A DNA stretch of 64,000 nt from DATAGF01 sp963813355 (lineage in GTDB: Bacteria; Actinomycetota; Thermoleophilia; Miltoncostaeales; Miltoncostaeaceae): positions 62,001-126,000 of the forward strand of contig CAWEYS010000032.1 in assembly GCA_963813355.1 (NCBI GenBank), read 5' to 3'. The translations under genes and the position numbers were made by a program. The notes under the pieces were generated by a model. It was given only the letters and a program-made list of their open reading frames with translations. It made no database searches and had not been told where the DNA came from. Positions 12,664 to 22,107 of this stretch are shown here, piece by piece. How positions within the stretch are numbered: the first letter of the stretch is position 1; every line of letters begins with the position of its first letter.

Positions 12664-13109
12664 GCCGCCGAGCGATCGCCCGTGCGGGCCGCCTGGCGGC
12701 CGCGCTCGCCCTCGCCGCGGGAGCCCTGGCCCTCGCCGGCTGCGGCGACGACTTCCAGACCGCCGACACCGAGGCCGGCAAGCAGACCTTCGTGTCGGTC
12801 TGCGCGAGCTGCCACTTCCTCGAGGACGCCGGGACGCCGCCGACCAACATCGGCCCCGACCTGGACGACGCGTTCCGCGCGGCGCGGCAGGTGGGGATGC
12901 AGGACGACCAGTTCGCCGGCGTGGTCAAGCGCTGGATCCGGATCGCCCAGCTGCCGATGCCCCGCAACCTGGTCACGGGCCAGGACGCGGACAACGTCGC
13001 GGCGTACGTCGCGAAGGTCGCGGGGACCCAGCCGGAGAGCGGCGTCCGCCCGGCCGGGCCGCCGACTCCCGAGATCCCCGACCCGCCGCGGCAGCAGATC
13101 GAGGACTGA
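12660..13109 (+). CDS. Lipoprotein cytochrome c
   Basis: 149 residues. A signal sequence ends in the lipobox LALAGC, so the protein is probably lipid-anchored outside the membrane. The heme motif is CASCH, and PMPRNLV offers the axial Met, as in class I cytochromes c. A Pro-rich tail follows. It overlaps the ctaE stop (ATGA) and ends where the SDR gene begins. It is the likely electron donor to the CuA site, replacing the fused cytochrome domain that many A2 (caa3) oxidases carry on subunit II. Confidence 0.9.
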   Translation: MSRRAIARAGRLAAALALAAGALALAGCGDDFQTADTEAGKQTFVSVCASCHFLEDAGTPPTNIGPDLDDAFRAARQVGMQDDQFAGVVKRWIRIAQLPMPRNLVTGQDADNVAAYVAKVAGTQPESGVRPAGPPTPEIPDPPRQQIED

Positions 13110-13807
13110 TGCGCCTGGAGGGCGCGCGGGTGATCGTCACCGGGGCGTCGCGCGGCATCGGCCGGGCGGTCGCCGAGGCCGTCGCCGCCGAGGGCGGCCG
13201 CCTGGTGGTCACCGCGACGCGGCGGGAGAACCTGGAGGGCACGCTCGCCCGGCTGCGCGAGCGCGGCGCCGAGGCCCACGGCGTGGCGCTCGACCTCGCC
13301 GACCCGGAGTCCGTGCGCGCCGCGGCGTCCGAGGCCGTCGCGGCCCTGGGGCGGGTGGAGGGCCTGGTGAACAACGCGAGCCTCCTCGGCGTCCGCCGCC
13401 CGCTCGCCGACTACCCGATGGACGTCTGGGAGCGCGTGATGGCGGTCAACGTCACGGGCACGCTCCGGCTCACCCAGGCGGTGCTGCCGGCGATGTCGCG
13501 GGGGGGCGCAGTCGTCAACGTCACCTCGGGCGCCGCGGGCCGCCCCACCTGGGGGGCCTACGGCGTCTCCAAGCTCGCGCTCGACGGCGTCACCCGGATG
13601 CTGCGCGACGAGCTCGCCGACCGCGAGATCCGCTGCGTCGGAGTCAACCCGGGCGGCACCCGCACGGAGATGCGCGCCGCCGCATACCCGGACGAGGATC
13701 CCGCCACCGTGCCGCACCCCTCGAGCCGGGTCGGGCCGTTCATCGCCATCCTGGCCGGGGAGGACCCCGGCCCCCACGTCGAGGCCGCGCAGTGGACAGG
13801 CGGCTGA
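13109..13807 (+). CDS. Short-chain dehydrogenase/reductase
   Basis: 232 residues of classical SDR type. The cofactor-binding TGASRGIGRA is near the N-terminus, NNAS follows in the middle, the catalytic Ser is in VTSGAAG and the Tyr-Lys pair in YGVSK. VNPGGTRTEM matches the PG motif after the active site. The residue after strand 2 suggests NADP preference, but this is uncertain. Substrate unknown. Translationally coupled to cytochrome c upstream (TGATG) and overlapping the dipeptidase start downstream. Confidence 0.88.
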   Translation: MRLEGARVIVTGASRGIGRAVAEAVAAEGGRLVVTATRRENLEGTLARLRERGAEAHGVALDLADPESVRAAASEAVAALGRVEGLVNNASLLGVRRPLADYPMDVWERVMAVNVTGTLRLTQAVLPAMSRGGAVVNVTSGAAGRPTWGAYGVSKLALDGVTRMLRDELADREIRCVGVNPGGTRTEMRAAAYPDEDPATVPHPSSRVGPFIAILAGEDPGPHVEAAQWTGG

Positions 13808-14480
13808 CCGCGATCCCCGCGCTGCGGGCCACCGAGGGCTGGCGCGAGGTCCCCATCGAGCCGGTCGACGAGCCGCTGGTGCGGGTGGCCGACGTCGGGC
13901 CGCGGGTGCGCGACGACCCGCGGTATCACCGGGCCGGCCTCCCGGGGGCGCAGCGCGCCGGCTGGGTGCGCGAGGCGGTCGCCGATGCCCTCGCCCGGGC
14001 CGCCCGGGCCCTTCCGGACGGGCTGACGCTGGTCGTCTGGGACGGCTACCGGTCGCTCGAGACCCAGGCCGCGCTCTACGACGGCTACCTCGCCGAGCTG
14101 ACGATGGTGCACCCCGACCACCCCGCCGCCGCGCTCGAGGAGGCTGCGGCCCGCTACGTCACGCCGCCCTCGCGGGCGCCCGGGGCCCCGCCGCCGCACC
14201 TGACCGGCGGGGCGGTCGACCTGACCCTCGGCGACGGCGACGGCCGGCCACTCGACCTCGGGACCGACTTCGACGCGTTCGTCCCCGAGGCCGGGGCGCG
14301 GGCGCTCGAGGACCTCGACGTCCCGGCGCGCGGCCTGCGGCGCCTGCTGTTCTGGACCATGGCCGCGGAGGGCTTCACCGCGTACCTCGAGGAGTGGTGG
14401 CACTTCGACCTCGGCGACCAGTTCTGGGGGCTCGTGCGCGGCATCCGGCCCGCTACGCCGGAGCCGACGGGCCCGCCTGA
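13792..14480 (+). CDS. D-Ala-D-Ala dipeptidase (VanX/DdpX-like, M15D), frameshift near the end
   Basis: Zinc dipeptidase of about 229 residues. The metal-site motif is PHLTGGAVDL, with the catalytic Glu and last His ligand in EEWWHF. WDGYRSLETQAAL gives the conserved substrate Arg. The GTG at 13792 overlaps the SDR stop. In the current frame no stop occurs until 15018, which would run through two other genes. A 1-nt shift near 14442 gives the family-like ending RHPARYAGADGPA and a TGA at 14478-14480, which I take as the real end. Likely role: peptidoglycan dipeptide turnover; with no vanHA nearby, resistance is not suggested. Confidence 0.75.
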
Positions 14481-14590
14481 GTCTCGCGGTGCGAGCCGAG
14501 GTCGAGGGGAATCCCCCATGCGCCGCGCGGGCCACTCGACTTACCGTCGCATCTCGGAAGATGAGATTCGCGACGGAGGAAGGACAGGAC

Positions 14591-14797
14591 ATGAGACAAC
14601 CGGACCGCTCGGACGCCGCGTGGCCCGACGACGAGGCCGGCGCGGACCTCGGCCCCCTCGGCCCCCCGGGATGGGCGGAGTTCTCCGCGGCCCGCGAGCG
14701 CTTCATGCGGACCGTGACCGTGGCAGGGCTGGAGACGGCCTGGGACGCTCCCGCGCAGGACCCACGGAGCCGCGATTGGGGGGAGGCGTCGCAGTGA
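14591..14797 (+). CDS. Small hypothetical protein (68 residues)
   Basis: I do not recognise this protein. The start at 14591 is backed by a strong ribosome-binding site (GGAGG about 14 nt upstream, then AGGACAGG). It is acidic at the N-terminus (DDEAGAD), with GWAEFSAARERFMRTVTVAGLETAW in the middle. Its TGA overlaps the next gene's ATG, so the two are coupled. The leader holds an imperfect inverted repeat, GTCGCATCTC and GAGATTCGCGAC, at about 14546-14573. Confidence 0.5.
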   Translation: MRQPDRSDAAWPDDEAGADLGPLGPPGWAEFSAARERFMRTVTVAGLETAWDAPAQDPRSRDWGEASQ

Positions 14798-15245
14798 TGC
14801 TGACCGGCGTCGTGGCACGGTACTTCGATGCCTGGAACGACCGCGACCCCGTCGCCTGCGGGGAGTGCTTCGCCCCCGACGGCGTGCGGGAGTGGCGCGT
14901 CCTCGCGCCGCCCCACATCGGCGGCGAGCCCTTCCCGCGGTTCGTGGGGCCTGAGTCGCGATCGGCGACCGGATCGCCGAGTTCATGGCCTCCGTCCCCG
15001 ACCTCGAGCTGGAGATGAGCGCCCTGAGCGCGGGCAGCGACGACCGCATCTGGACCGAGTGGCGGGTGCGGGGAACCCACGCGATCGACCTCGGCCCCTG
15101 GCCGGCCCGGGGCGAGCCCCTCGACTACCTCGGCGTCTCGATCTTCCGGGTCGGCGACCGGGGGATCGAGGAGGAGATCGTCTACTGGGACACCCTGCTG
15201 ATGCTGGGCTCGAGGAAGGACGTCGCGGCCGTCTACTCGGGCTGA
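14797..15245 (+). CDS. SnoaL/NTF2-like protein (ester-cyclase-like), one frameshift
   Basis: About 149 residues. The N-terminal part, VVARYFDAWNDRDPVACGECFAPDG, is typical of SnoaL-like polyketide cyclases and NTF2-fold proteins. After a 1-nt break near 14955 the frame continues as AIGDRIAEFMASVPDLELEM, then WTEWRVRGTHAIDLGP and VSIFRVGDRGIEEEIVYWDTL, the usual strands of this fold. The family includes enzymes, immunity and scaffold proteins, so no reaction can be given. It converges on the LuxR gene with 13 bp of overlap. Confidence 0.7.
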
Positions 15246-18002
15246 CCGCCGGGCGGAGCGCCCTGGGCGAAGCGCCGCGCCAGCTCGGTCCGGGAGCGCA
15301 GGCCGAGCTTGCCGTAGACGCTCCCGAGGTGCCGCTCGACGGTCTTCTCCGACAGGAACAGCCGCGCCGCGACCTCGCGGTTGGTGAGCCCCTCGGCCGT
15401 CGCCGTCGCCACCTGGCGCTCGCGGGGCGAGAGCTCGTCGCCCGGGGCCGACCCGCGGCGGGGCAGGCCGGCGCCCGTCGCCGCGATCTCCTCGCGCGCC
15501 CGGCGGGCCCAGGGCTCGGCGCCCAGCGCCTCGAAGGCGGGGAGGGCGCGCCGGAGCTGCTCCCGGGCCTCGGCCCGCCGCCCGGCCCGGCGCAGGCGGG
15601 ATCCGTACGCGAGCTCGGTGCGCGCCTGCTCGAAGGGCATCGGCAGCCGCGCGTGCAGGCGCAGCGCCTCGGTGAAGTGGCGGTCGAAGTCGCCGTCGAG
15701 CAGGCCACGGCAGCGGCCGGTCACGGCACGGGCCCAGAGCCCGTCCGTGCGCTCGGCCTGCTCGGCGAGGACCGCGAGGGCCCGCCGGGCCTCGACGGTC
15801 CGCCCCAGCACGGATCGCGGCCTCCACGAGCTCGGGCTGCCACATCACCGTCGCCGGCTCGCCCAGCCCGCTCTCGGCGACGTAGTCCGCGATGGGCTCG
15901 AGCAGCTCGACCACCGCCTCGGGGCGCCCGAGGCCCTGGTCCAGCAGAGCGAGGGCGAAGCCGCGGTAGACCGGGATCGAGCCCAGGCCGAGCTCGGCGG
16001 CGATCTCCATCGCGCGGTCGGCGTGGGCGCGGCAGTCCTCTTCCCGGCCGAGGCCTGCCTCCACCTGCGCCAGCGTCACCAGGGCGAAGGACAGCTGGCT
16101 GGTCTGGCCGGTCTCCTCGAGCGAGCGCACGGCCTCGTGCGCGCGCGCCAGCGCGTCGCCCCAGCGGCCGCGGCGGAGGTCGACCTCGGCGCCCAGGGCC
16201 TGGGGGAAGCCGATGTAGGCCAGGCACCCCGCCTCCCGCGCCCGGTCCACCCACCGCGCGACCAGGCGGTCGGCGGCCTCGAAGTCGCCCAGCCAGGTGC
16301 GGGGCGTGAGGGACAGCACCACCGTCTGCCCCTCGGGGGACAGGGGCTCGACCGCCTCGAGGTAGGTCTCGATCCGCGCGAACAGCGGCCGCGCCTCCCG
16401 CCCCCTGCCGGACGAGGGTGAGGGCGGCGGCGAACGAGCCCAGCAGCTGGGGCGGCCGGCCCGCGGGCAGGTACGAGGCCGCCTCCTGCATGCAGCGCAG
16501 CGAGTCGTAACAGCGGCCCGCCATCGCGCGCGTCAGGCCCGCGTCGCAGAGCATCTGGGCGGCCCGCCCGGGGTCCTGGGGCCGCGCCCGGCGGGCCTCG
16601 CGCACGAGGAGCGTGAACGCCTCGTCGGAGCGGCTCGAGAGCATGGTCAGGAAGCCCCTGAGGTGCGCGGTCTCCGTCCGCAGGGCGCCGACCGGGCCGC
16701 CCTCCCAGAGCCGCTCGACCACCGCGCCGGCGCGCGGGGGATCGCCGGCTGCGAACCACATCTGGGCGGCGGCGAGCTGGTCGCGGCCCGCCCGCTCCGG
16801 CGACTCGGCGAAGGCCGCCGCCCGCTCGAACAGCGCCGCGGCGGCCGCGTAGCCGGTGCGGCCGGCCGCGCGGGCCGCGGCGCCCTCGAGGGCCTCGGCG
16901 ACCGCCGGGTCGGGACCGACCGCCGCCTCGGCCAGGTGCCAGGCCCGCTGCTCGAGGTCGCGCTCGGGGTCGAGCGCCGCGGCGATCGCCGCGGTGGGCC
17001 GCGCGCCGCTCGGCCGGCGCGCTGAGCTCCAGCAGCACCGGCCGCAGGACCGGGTGGCGCAGCCTCGCGCGCTCGTCCTCGCAGGACGAGGAAGCCCGCC
17101 TCCTCGGCCGCGACCAGGTCGTCGCGCGCCAGCGCCCAGCTCGCCCAGCGCCGCCGTCAGCGGCCCGAGCGCCCCGTCGCACGCTGACGGCCGCGGCCGT
17201 CAGCGCGCTCCGCGGCCCCGGGGCGAGCGCCTCGACGCGGCGCCGGTAGGCGCCGGCGATGGCCTCCCCGGCCCGCAGGGGCCGCGGCAGCGCCGCCCGC
17301 CCGGCCCGCTCGTCGCCGCTCATGGCGCGAGGAAGCTCGACGATGGCGAGCGGGTTGCCCGCGGCGACGGCGAGGACCTCGCGCGCGACGGCGGGGGCGA
17401 GCGGCGCGCCCGCGGTGGCCGCCTGGAGCAGCTCCCCGTCGGCCGGCGGCGCGAGCGGGGCGAGGATGCACCTCGGCCACGCCCGGCACGTCGATCCGCT
17501 CGGGCGCCAGCTCGCGCGAGGCGGCCAGGATGGCGATCGGCTCGTCCTCGATGCGGCGGGCGCAGAAGGCCAGCGCCTCGCGCGTCGGCGCGTCGAGCCA
17601 GTGGGCGTCGTCGAGGACGATCAGCACCGGCGAGTCGGCCGCGACCGCGCCGATCAGGCTCAGGGCGGCGGCGTAGGCGGCGAAGCGGTCCGGCGCAGCG
17701 GGCGGTCCCAGCGCCAGAGCGGCGCGGAGGGCGGCGCGCTGGGGCGCGGGGACGCGCGGGGAGGCGCTCGAGCACGGGCGCGAGCAGGTCCGAGAGCCCG
17801 GCGAAGGCGAGGCCCGACTCCGACTCCGTGGAGCGCGTCCGGAGCACCCGGAAGGCCTCTGCGCCGCGGACGGCGTCCTCGAGCAGGGCCGTCTTGCCGA
17901 TGCCGGGGGGCCCACGAGGACGACGGCCCGCCCGTGGCCCCGGCGCGCGTCGTCCAGGGCGGCCTGGAGCGCGGCCCTCTCGGTGGAGCGCCCGACGAGC
18001 AC
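15233..18002 (-). pseudogene. LuxR-family (LAL-type) ATPase regulator, multiple frameshifts
   Basis: About 920 residues in at least six frame segments. N-terminus from GTG 18002: VGRSTERAAL, a Walker A motif GPPGIGKTALLE that needs a shift at a GGGCCCCCC run, and Walker B SPVLIVLDDAHWLD. The middle has TPR-like helical repeats (for example AALTLVRQGAG and HADRAMEIAAELG). The C-terminal HTH (about 15250-15430) has LSPRERQVATATAEGLTNREVAARLFLSEKTVERHL-type sequence, the GerE/LuxR fold. This architecture is that of large ATP-dependent activators (LAL/MalT-like). Most breaks fall in G/C runs, so sequencing error is likely. Confidence 0.75.
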
Positions 18003-18073
18003 CGGCCGATCATCCGCCCCGCTCCGCCGCGCTGTCCACGGCGTGGGGAGCTTTCGGCGGCTCGGTCCGGCGC

Positions 18074-18808
18074 CTACCCGCCGACGGCGGACGCCTGCAG
18101 GTCCCGGATCACCTCGGCCAGCGCGGCCGGTCGGTTCGTGACGATGCCGTTGACGTCGCAGGCGATCAGACGGCGCATCTCGTCCTCGTCGTCCACGGTC
18201 CAGGCGAACACGCCGTAGCCGTGGCGGTGCATCCGGTCGACCATCCCCTCGTTGACGATCTCGAAGGGCACGCCGACGCCGGCGGCGACGCCCTGGCTGC
18301 CCGCGTCACCCATGGCGAGGCTGGCGAGGCTCGCGGCGGAGTCGACGAGGTGGATCATCGGCGAGCCCGGCGCGAGCTCGTCGAGGCGCTGCCAGACCTC
18401 GGGCAGGAAGGAGATGTAGGTCACGCTGCCCTCGGCACCGGCCGCACGGACGACCGCGACCGCGTCGTCAACGATGTCGGCCTCCTTGAGGTCGACGTTC
18501 ACCCGCACGCGGCCGGCGGCGAGCGCGAGGACGTCGCCGAGCTCGGGGATGCGCTGGCCCTCGCCGGCGTCGAGCTCGCGCGCCTGCGCGGCCGTCATCG
18601 CGCGCAGCTCGCCCGTGCCGGACGTCGTCCGGTCGACCGTGGCGTCGTGGAGCAGGAGCAGGGCGCCGTCGGAGGTCGCGCGCACGTCGCACTCGACCAC
18701 GTCGGCCCGCTGGACGATCGCCAGCTCGAAGGCCGGGAGGGTGTTCTCGGGGCGCTCGGCCGACGCGCCCCGGTGAGCCACGTTCCAGACGCGGTGGCTG
18801 GTCCCCAT
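18074..18808 (-). CDS. Glycerophosphodiester phosphodiesterase
   Basis: 244-residue TIM-barrel enzyme of the GDPD family that hydrolyses glycerophosphodiesters to glycerol-3-phosphate and an alcohol. The N-terminus AHRGASAERPENTLPAF carries the catalytic HRG and Glu-Asn. ECDVRATSDGALLLLHDATVDRTTSG holds the metal ligands and second catalytic His. The C-terminus VFAWTVDDEDEMRRLIACDVNGIVTNRP is the standard ending. No signal peptide, so cytoplasmic. It is divergent from ubiA across 86 bp. Confidence 0.93.
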   Translation of the reverse strand: MGTSHRVWNVAHRGASAERPENTLPAFELAIVQRADVVECDVRATSDGALLLLHDATVDRTTSGTGELRAMTAAQARELDAGEGQRIPELGDVLALAAGRVRVNVDLKEADIVDDAVAVVRAAGAEGSVTYISFLPEVWQRLDELAPGSPMIHLVDSAASLASLAMGDAGSQGVAAGVGVPFEIVNEGMVDRMHRHGYGVFAWTVDDEDEMRRLIACDVNGIVTNRPAALAEVIRDLQASAVGG

Positions 18809-18881
18809 CGATCCATCCTACGCCGTGCCCGGAGCCGCCTGCCCGGGCGCCTCCGCGCCCCGGGGCGGCGCCCGGCGTCGG

Positions 18882-18887
18882 TAACAT
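18882..18887 (+). promoter_or_regulatory. Candidate -10 box for the leaderless ubiA-ccm-hem operon
   Basis: TAACAT ends 7 nt before the ubiA GTG at 18895. There is no Shine-Dalgarno in the gap, so a leaderless transcript is plausible. This would drive the operon that runs to 27334. Confidence 0.4.
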
Positions 18888-18894
18888 CGCCGCT

Positions 18895-19782
18895 GTGACC
18901 ACCTCGTCGAGGGCGGCGGCGCCGGCCGCGGGGCTCGGGCTCGTGCCCGCGCTGCTCGGCCTGGTCCGCTTCTCGCACACGATCTTCGCCCTGCCGTTCG
19001 CCTTCGCCGCGGCCGTCATGGCGCGCATGGAGGTCCCGCGCGCCGCCGTGCTGTGGTGGATCACGATCGCGATGATCGGCGCGCGGAGCCTGGCGATGGC
19101 GCTCAACCGCCTGATCGACGCCGACATCGACGCCCGCAACCCGCGCACGGCCGCGCGCGAGATCCCCTCGGGGCGGCTGACGGTCGCGCAGGTCGCCGGG
19201 TTCTGCGCCGTCAGCCTGGCCGTGCTGCTGCTGGCGGTCTCCCAGCTGCCGCCCGAGACGTGGGTGCTCTGGCCGATCCCGGTGGCGGCCTTCGTCATCT
19301 ACCCCTTCACCAAGCGCTACACGTGGCTCTGCCACATCGCGCTCGGGCTGACCATCGGGCTCGCGCCGGTGGGCGCGTGGCTGGCGGTGACCGGGGAGCT
19401 CAGCGCCGCCCCGCTCCTGCTGGGCCTGGCGGTCGCCTGCTGGATCGCGGGCTTCGACATCATCTACGCGCTGCTCGACCTGGAGTTCGACCGCGCCGCG
19501 GGCATCCACTCGATCCCGGCGCGCTTCGGCGCGGCCGAGGCCCTGTGGGTGACGAGGGGGCTGCACGCGGCCGCCCTCGGGCTGCTCGTCGCCGCGGGGC
19601 TCGCGGCCGGCGCGGGCGCCGTCTACATGGTGGGCGTGGCGGTCTGCGGCGCCGTGCTGGCCTACGAGAACACGATCGTCGGGCCACGCGACACCAGCCG
19701 CGTGTCGGTGGCCTTCGCGCAGTCGAACGGGCTGCTGGCGGTGGTCTTCCTGATCTTCACCCTCCTCGAGGTGACGCTGTAG
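18895..19782 (+). CDS. UbiA-like prenyltransferase (4-hydroxybenzoate/MqnP type)
   Basis: 295 residues and about eight helices. FSHTIFALPFAFAAAVMA at the N-terminus and NRLIDADIDARNPRT (first Asp motif), followed by AAREIPSGRLT, mark the UbiA-like group. That group includes MqnP of the futalosine menaquinone route. The second Asp-rich segment is DIIYALLDLEFDRAAGIHSIPARFG. The likely reaction is prenylation of an aromatic acid for quinone synthesis, which would feed the respiratory chain encoded upstream. It leads the ccm/hem operon. MqnP versus UbiA cannot be separated from sequence alone. Confidence 0.85.
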   Translation: MTTSSRAAAPAAGLGLVPALLGLVRFSHTIFALPFAFAAAVMARMEVPRAAVLWWITIAMIGARSLAMALNRLIDADIDARNPRTAAREIPSGRLTVAQVAGFCAVSLAVLLLAVSQLPPETWVLWPIPVAAFVIYPFTKRYTWLCHIALGLTIGLAPVGAWLAVTGELSAAPLLLGLAVACWIAGFDIIYALLDLEFDRAAGIHSIPARFGAAEALWVTRGLHAAALGLLVAAGLAAGAGAVYMVGVAVCGAVLAYENTIVGPRDTSRVSVAFAQSNGLLAVVFLIFTLLEVTL

Positions 19783-19796
19783 AGGGGGCGGAGCTC

Positions 19797-20486
19797 GTGC
19801 GGGCGTCCGGGCTCGTCAAGCGCTTCGGCGACCGGCGGGCGGTCGACCGCGTGGACGTCGACCTCGCGGCGGGCGAGTGCCTCGCCGTGCTGGGCCCGAA
19901 CGGGGCGGGCAAGAGCACCCTCCTGCGCATGCTCGCCACCCTGCTGCGGCCCGACTCGGGCACCCTCGCCGTCTGCGGGCACGCCCTGCCCGAGGCGGCC
20001 GGGAGGGCGCGGGCCGAGATCGGCTACCTGGGCCACGACCCGCTGGTCTACCTCGACCTCACGGCCCGCCAGAACCTGGAGCTCTACGCCGACCTCTACG
20101 GCCTGCCGGACGCGCGGCGCCGCGTCAACGACGCCCTCGACCGGGTGGGCCTGCTGGCCCGCTCCTTCGACCTGGTGCGCACCTTCAGCCGCGGCATGGC
20201 CCAGCGGCTCGGCCTGGCCCGCGTCCTCCTGCACGAGCCGCGCCTGCTGCTGCTGGACGAGCCCTACGCCGGCCTCGACGCGGCCGGGGCCCACCTTCTC
20301 GACGCCGTGCTGGCCGACGCCGTGCGCGACCGGGGCGTGGTGATGGTCACCCACGAGGTCGAGCGGGGGGTGGCGCTCGCCGGCCGCCTGCTGGTGCTGC
20401 GCGCGGGCCGGACCGTCCTCTCGGAGCCCACCGGCGCCGTCGACGGCAGCGCCTTCCGCGCGCGCTACGAGGAGCTGGTGGCGTGA
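19797..20486 (+). CDS. ccmA: Heme exporter ATP-binding protein CcmA
   Basis: 229-residue ABC ATPase. Walker A is GPNGAGKSTLL, the signature motif is TFSRGMAQRLGLAR, Walker B is LLLLDEPYAGLD, and the switch His is in VMVTHEVERG. CcmA with CcmB and CcmC forms the heme-handling complex of system I cytochrome c maturation. The GTG at 19797 is the first plausible start after the ubiA stop. It overlaps ccmB by 4 nt (GTGA). The identity rests on its CcmB and CcmC neighbours. Confidence 0.88.
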   Translation: MRASGLVKRFGDRRAVDRVDVDLAAGECLAVLGPNGAGKSTLLRMLATLLRPDSGTLAVCGHALPEAAGRARAEIGYLGHDPLVYLDLTARQNLELYADLYGLPDARRRVNDALDRVGLLARSFDLVRTFSRGMAQRLGLARVLLHEPRLLLLDEPYAGLDAAGAHLLDAVLADAVRDRGVVMVTHEVERGVALAGRLLVLRAGRTVLSEPTGAVDGSAFRARYEELVA

Positions 20487-21181
20487 CGGCGGCCCGCCCC
20501 GCGTGGCCGCGCCAGCTGCGCGCGCTGCTGCTCAAGGACCTGCGGCTGGAGCTGCGCACCCGCGACACGATCGTGGCGATGGTGCTCTTCGCCGTGGTCG
20601 CGATGCTGATCTTCCAGTTCGCCTTCGGCAACCGCGGCGACGACCTGACCCCCTACGCGGGCGGGATCCTCTGGGCGACGCTGTCGCTGACGGCGGTGCT
20701 CGGCGTGGGGCGGTCGTGGGTGCCCGAGCGCGAGCAGGGGGTGCTCGACGGGATCCTCACCGCGCCGGTGCCGCGGCTGGTGCTGCTGGTCTCGAAGGCC
20801 GGCGCCATCTACGCCTACCTGCTCGCGGTCGAGATCGTGGCCGTGCCGCTGGTCGCCCTCTTCTTCGTGCGCGGGTCGGTCGCGGCCGACCTCGGGCTGA
20901 TCGTCCTCACGTGCCTGCTGGCGAACCTGGGCATCGCCATCCTCGGGTCGCTCTACGCCTGCCTGGCGCTGTTCGCGCGGGCCCGCGAGCTGCTCCTGCC
21001 GGTGCTGTTCCTGCCCTCGCTCCTGCCCGTCGTGATCGCCGCCGCCGGGGCCGTCAACGCCGTCGCAGGGGGGACGAACGACCTGTCCGAGTATCGGGGC
21101 TACAGCCTGTTCCTGGCGGTCTATGCGGTAATCTTCGGGCTTGTGGCCTACGCGACGTACGACCACGTCTTCGATGACTGA
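20483..21181 (+). CDS. ccmB: Heme exporter membrane protein CcmB
   Basis: 232 residues with six predicted helices. The N-terminal LLLKDLRLELRTRDTIVAMVLFAVVAMLIFQF, the central GILTAPVPRLVLLVSKAGAIY and LLLPVLFLPSLLPVVIAA match CcmB. It is the permease partner of CcmA in system I cytochrome c maturation. The 3' end overlaps the ccmC start by 8 nt, in keeping with tight coupling. Confidence 0.9.
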   Translation: MTAARPAWPRQLRALLLKDLRLELRTRDTIVAMVLFAVVAMLIFQFAFGNRGDDLTPYAGGILWATLSLTAVLGVGRSWVPEREQGVLDGILTAPVPRLVLLVSKAGAIYAYLLAVEIVAVPLVALFFVRGSVAADLGLIVLTCLLANLGIAILGSLYACLALFARARELLLPVLFLPSLLPVVIAAAGAVNAVAGGTNDLSEYRGYSLFLAVYAVIFGLVAYATYDHVFDD

Positions 21182-21869
21182 CGGGCGTCCGGGGCGGCGG
21201 CTCGCGGTCACGGGAGCGGCCACCGCGGCGCTCACGGCACTCGCCGTCTACGGCGTCTTCTTCGTCGCCCCCGAGGACGCCGACCAGGGGATCATCCAGA
21301 AGATCTTCTACTTCCACGTCGCCATCGCGATCGGGTCGCTGCTGGCCTTCGCGATCGCGTGCGTCTACGGCATCCGGTACCTCCGCTCGCGCGACGAGCG
21401 CCACGACGAGGTGTCGGCGACGTCCGTGGGGATCGGCATCGGGTTCGCGGTGCTCGTGGTGATCACCGGCTCGATCTGGGCCAAGGCGTCCTGGGGGACG
21501 TGGTGGGTCTGGACCGACCCGCGCCTGGTGACCTTCCTGGTGGTCCTGCTGCTCTACGCGGCCTACTTCGTGCTGCGCTCGTCCGCCGAGGGCGAGCGGC
21601 GCATGCGCTACTCGGCGATCTACTCGATCGCCGCCTTCGCCTCGGTGCCGCTGTCGTTCTACTCGGTGCGGGTGGCGCGCTCGTTCGTCCACCCGGTCGT
21701 GTTCACCTCGAGCGGCGCCAACATGCCGAACACCATGCTGGTCTGGTTCGCCGTGAGCCAGCTGGCCGTCATCGGGGCGTTCCTCACCATCATGCAGGTG
21801 GAGCTGCTCCAGCGGCGCGCCGACAAGGCGCTGCGCCGGATCAAGCTGCGCCTGGAGGCGGCCTCATGA
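21174..21869 (+). CDS. ccmC: Cytochrome c maturation heme protein CcmC
   Basis: 231 residues and six helices, a member of the HHP (heme-handling) family. The Trp-rich WGTWWVWTDPRL matches the family consensus with Thr before Asp. Candidate heme-binding His residues flank it: FYFHVAIAI and SFVHPVVF. CcmC places heme on the chaperone CcmE. No ccmE or ccmF is in this window. Its stop overlaps the first micro-ORF (ATGA). Confidence 0.92.
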   Translation: MTDGRPGRRLAVTGAATAALTALAVYGVFFVAPEDADQGIIQKIFYFHVAIAIGSLLAFAIACVYGIRYLRSRDERHDEVSATSVGIGIGFAVLVVITGSIWAKASWGTWWVWTDPRLVTFLVVLLLYAAYFVLRSSAEGERRMRYSAIYSIAAFASVPLSFYSVRVARSFVHPVVFTSSGANMPNTMLVWFAVSQLAVIGAFLTIMQVELLQRRADKALRRIKLRLEAAS

Positions 21870-21928
21870 CCCCTCCTCGCCGTCACCGCGCACTCGGCGG
21901 CGCGGCGGCTCGTCGGGGCGGCTCATGA
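21866..21928 (+). CDS. Micro-ORF A: 20-codon frame bridging ccmC and ccmD, with a copy before hemA
   Basis: Exactly 63 nt. Its ATG overlaps the ccmC stop (ATGA) and its TGA overlaps the ccmD ATG (ATGA). It encodes a basic peptide of pattern M-x-PPRR-x-RAL-x-GAA-x-RR-x-G-x. Micro-ORF B (22790-22852) is the same length, has the same double overlap, and most codons are identical or synonymous. The RNA can also fold: CCGCGC/GCGCGG forms an inner stem with an 8-nt loop, and the 5' CCTCC can face the G-rich ribosome-binding site of ccmD. It may be a translated peptide, a coupling RNA element, or both. Confidence 0.5.
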   Translation: MTPPRRHRALGGAAARRGGS

Positions 21929-22107
21929 GCACGGGCGCCCAGTACGTGGTCGCGGCCTACGGCGTGGTGCTGTTCGGGCTGCTGATGTACGTCGTCGTCC
22001 TCGGCCTCCGGACGGCCCGCCTCGCGCGCGAGGCCGAGCTGCTGGCCCGCCTGATCGAGCGCGAGGACGAGGCCGAGCGCAGCCCCGAGCCCGCGGCGAC
22101 GCCATGA
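21925..22107 (+). CDS. ccmD: CcmD-like small membrane protein
   Basis: 60 residues: one N-terminal helix (YVVAAYGVVLFGLLMYVVVLGLRTARL) followed by a charged tail (REAELLARLIEREDEAE). This fits CcmD, the small subunit that helps release loaded CcmE from the CcmABC complex. CcmD sequences are weakly conserved, so the call rests on size, topology and position after ccmC. It overlaps micro-ORF A and the next gene by 4 nt each. Confidence 0.7.
   Translation: MSTGAQYVVAAYGVVLFGLLMYVVVLGLRTARLAREAELLARLIEREDEAERSPEPAATP

Noticed and set aside
13792..15018. Dipeptidase fused to the SnoaL-like protein
   Set aside because: The frame between them lacks protein character and covers another gene with a good ribosome-binding site; a 1-nt shift gives a normal dipeptidase end at 14480.
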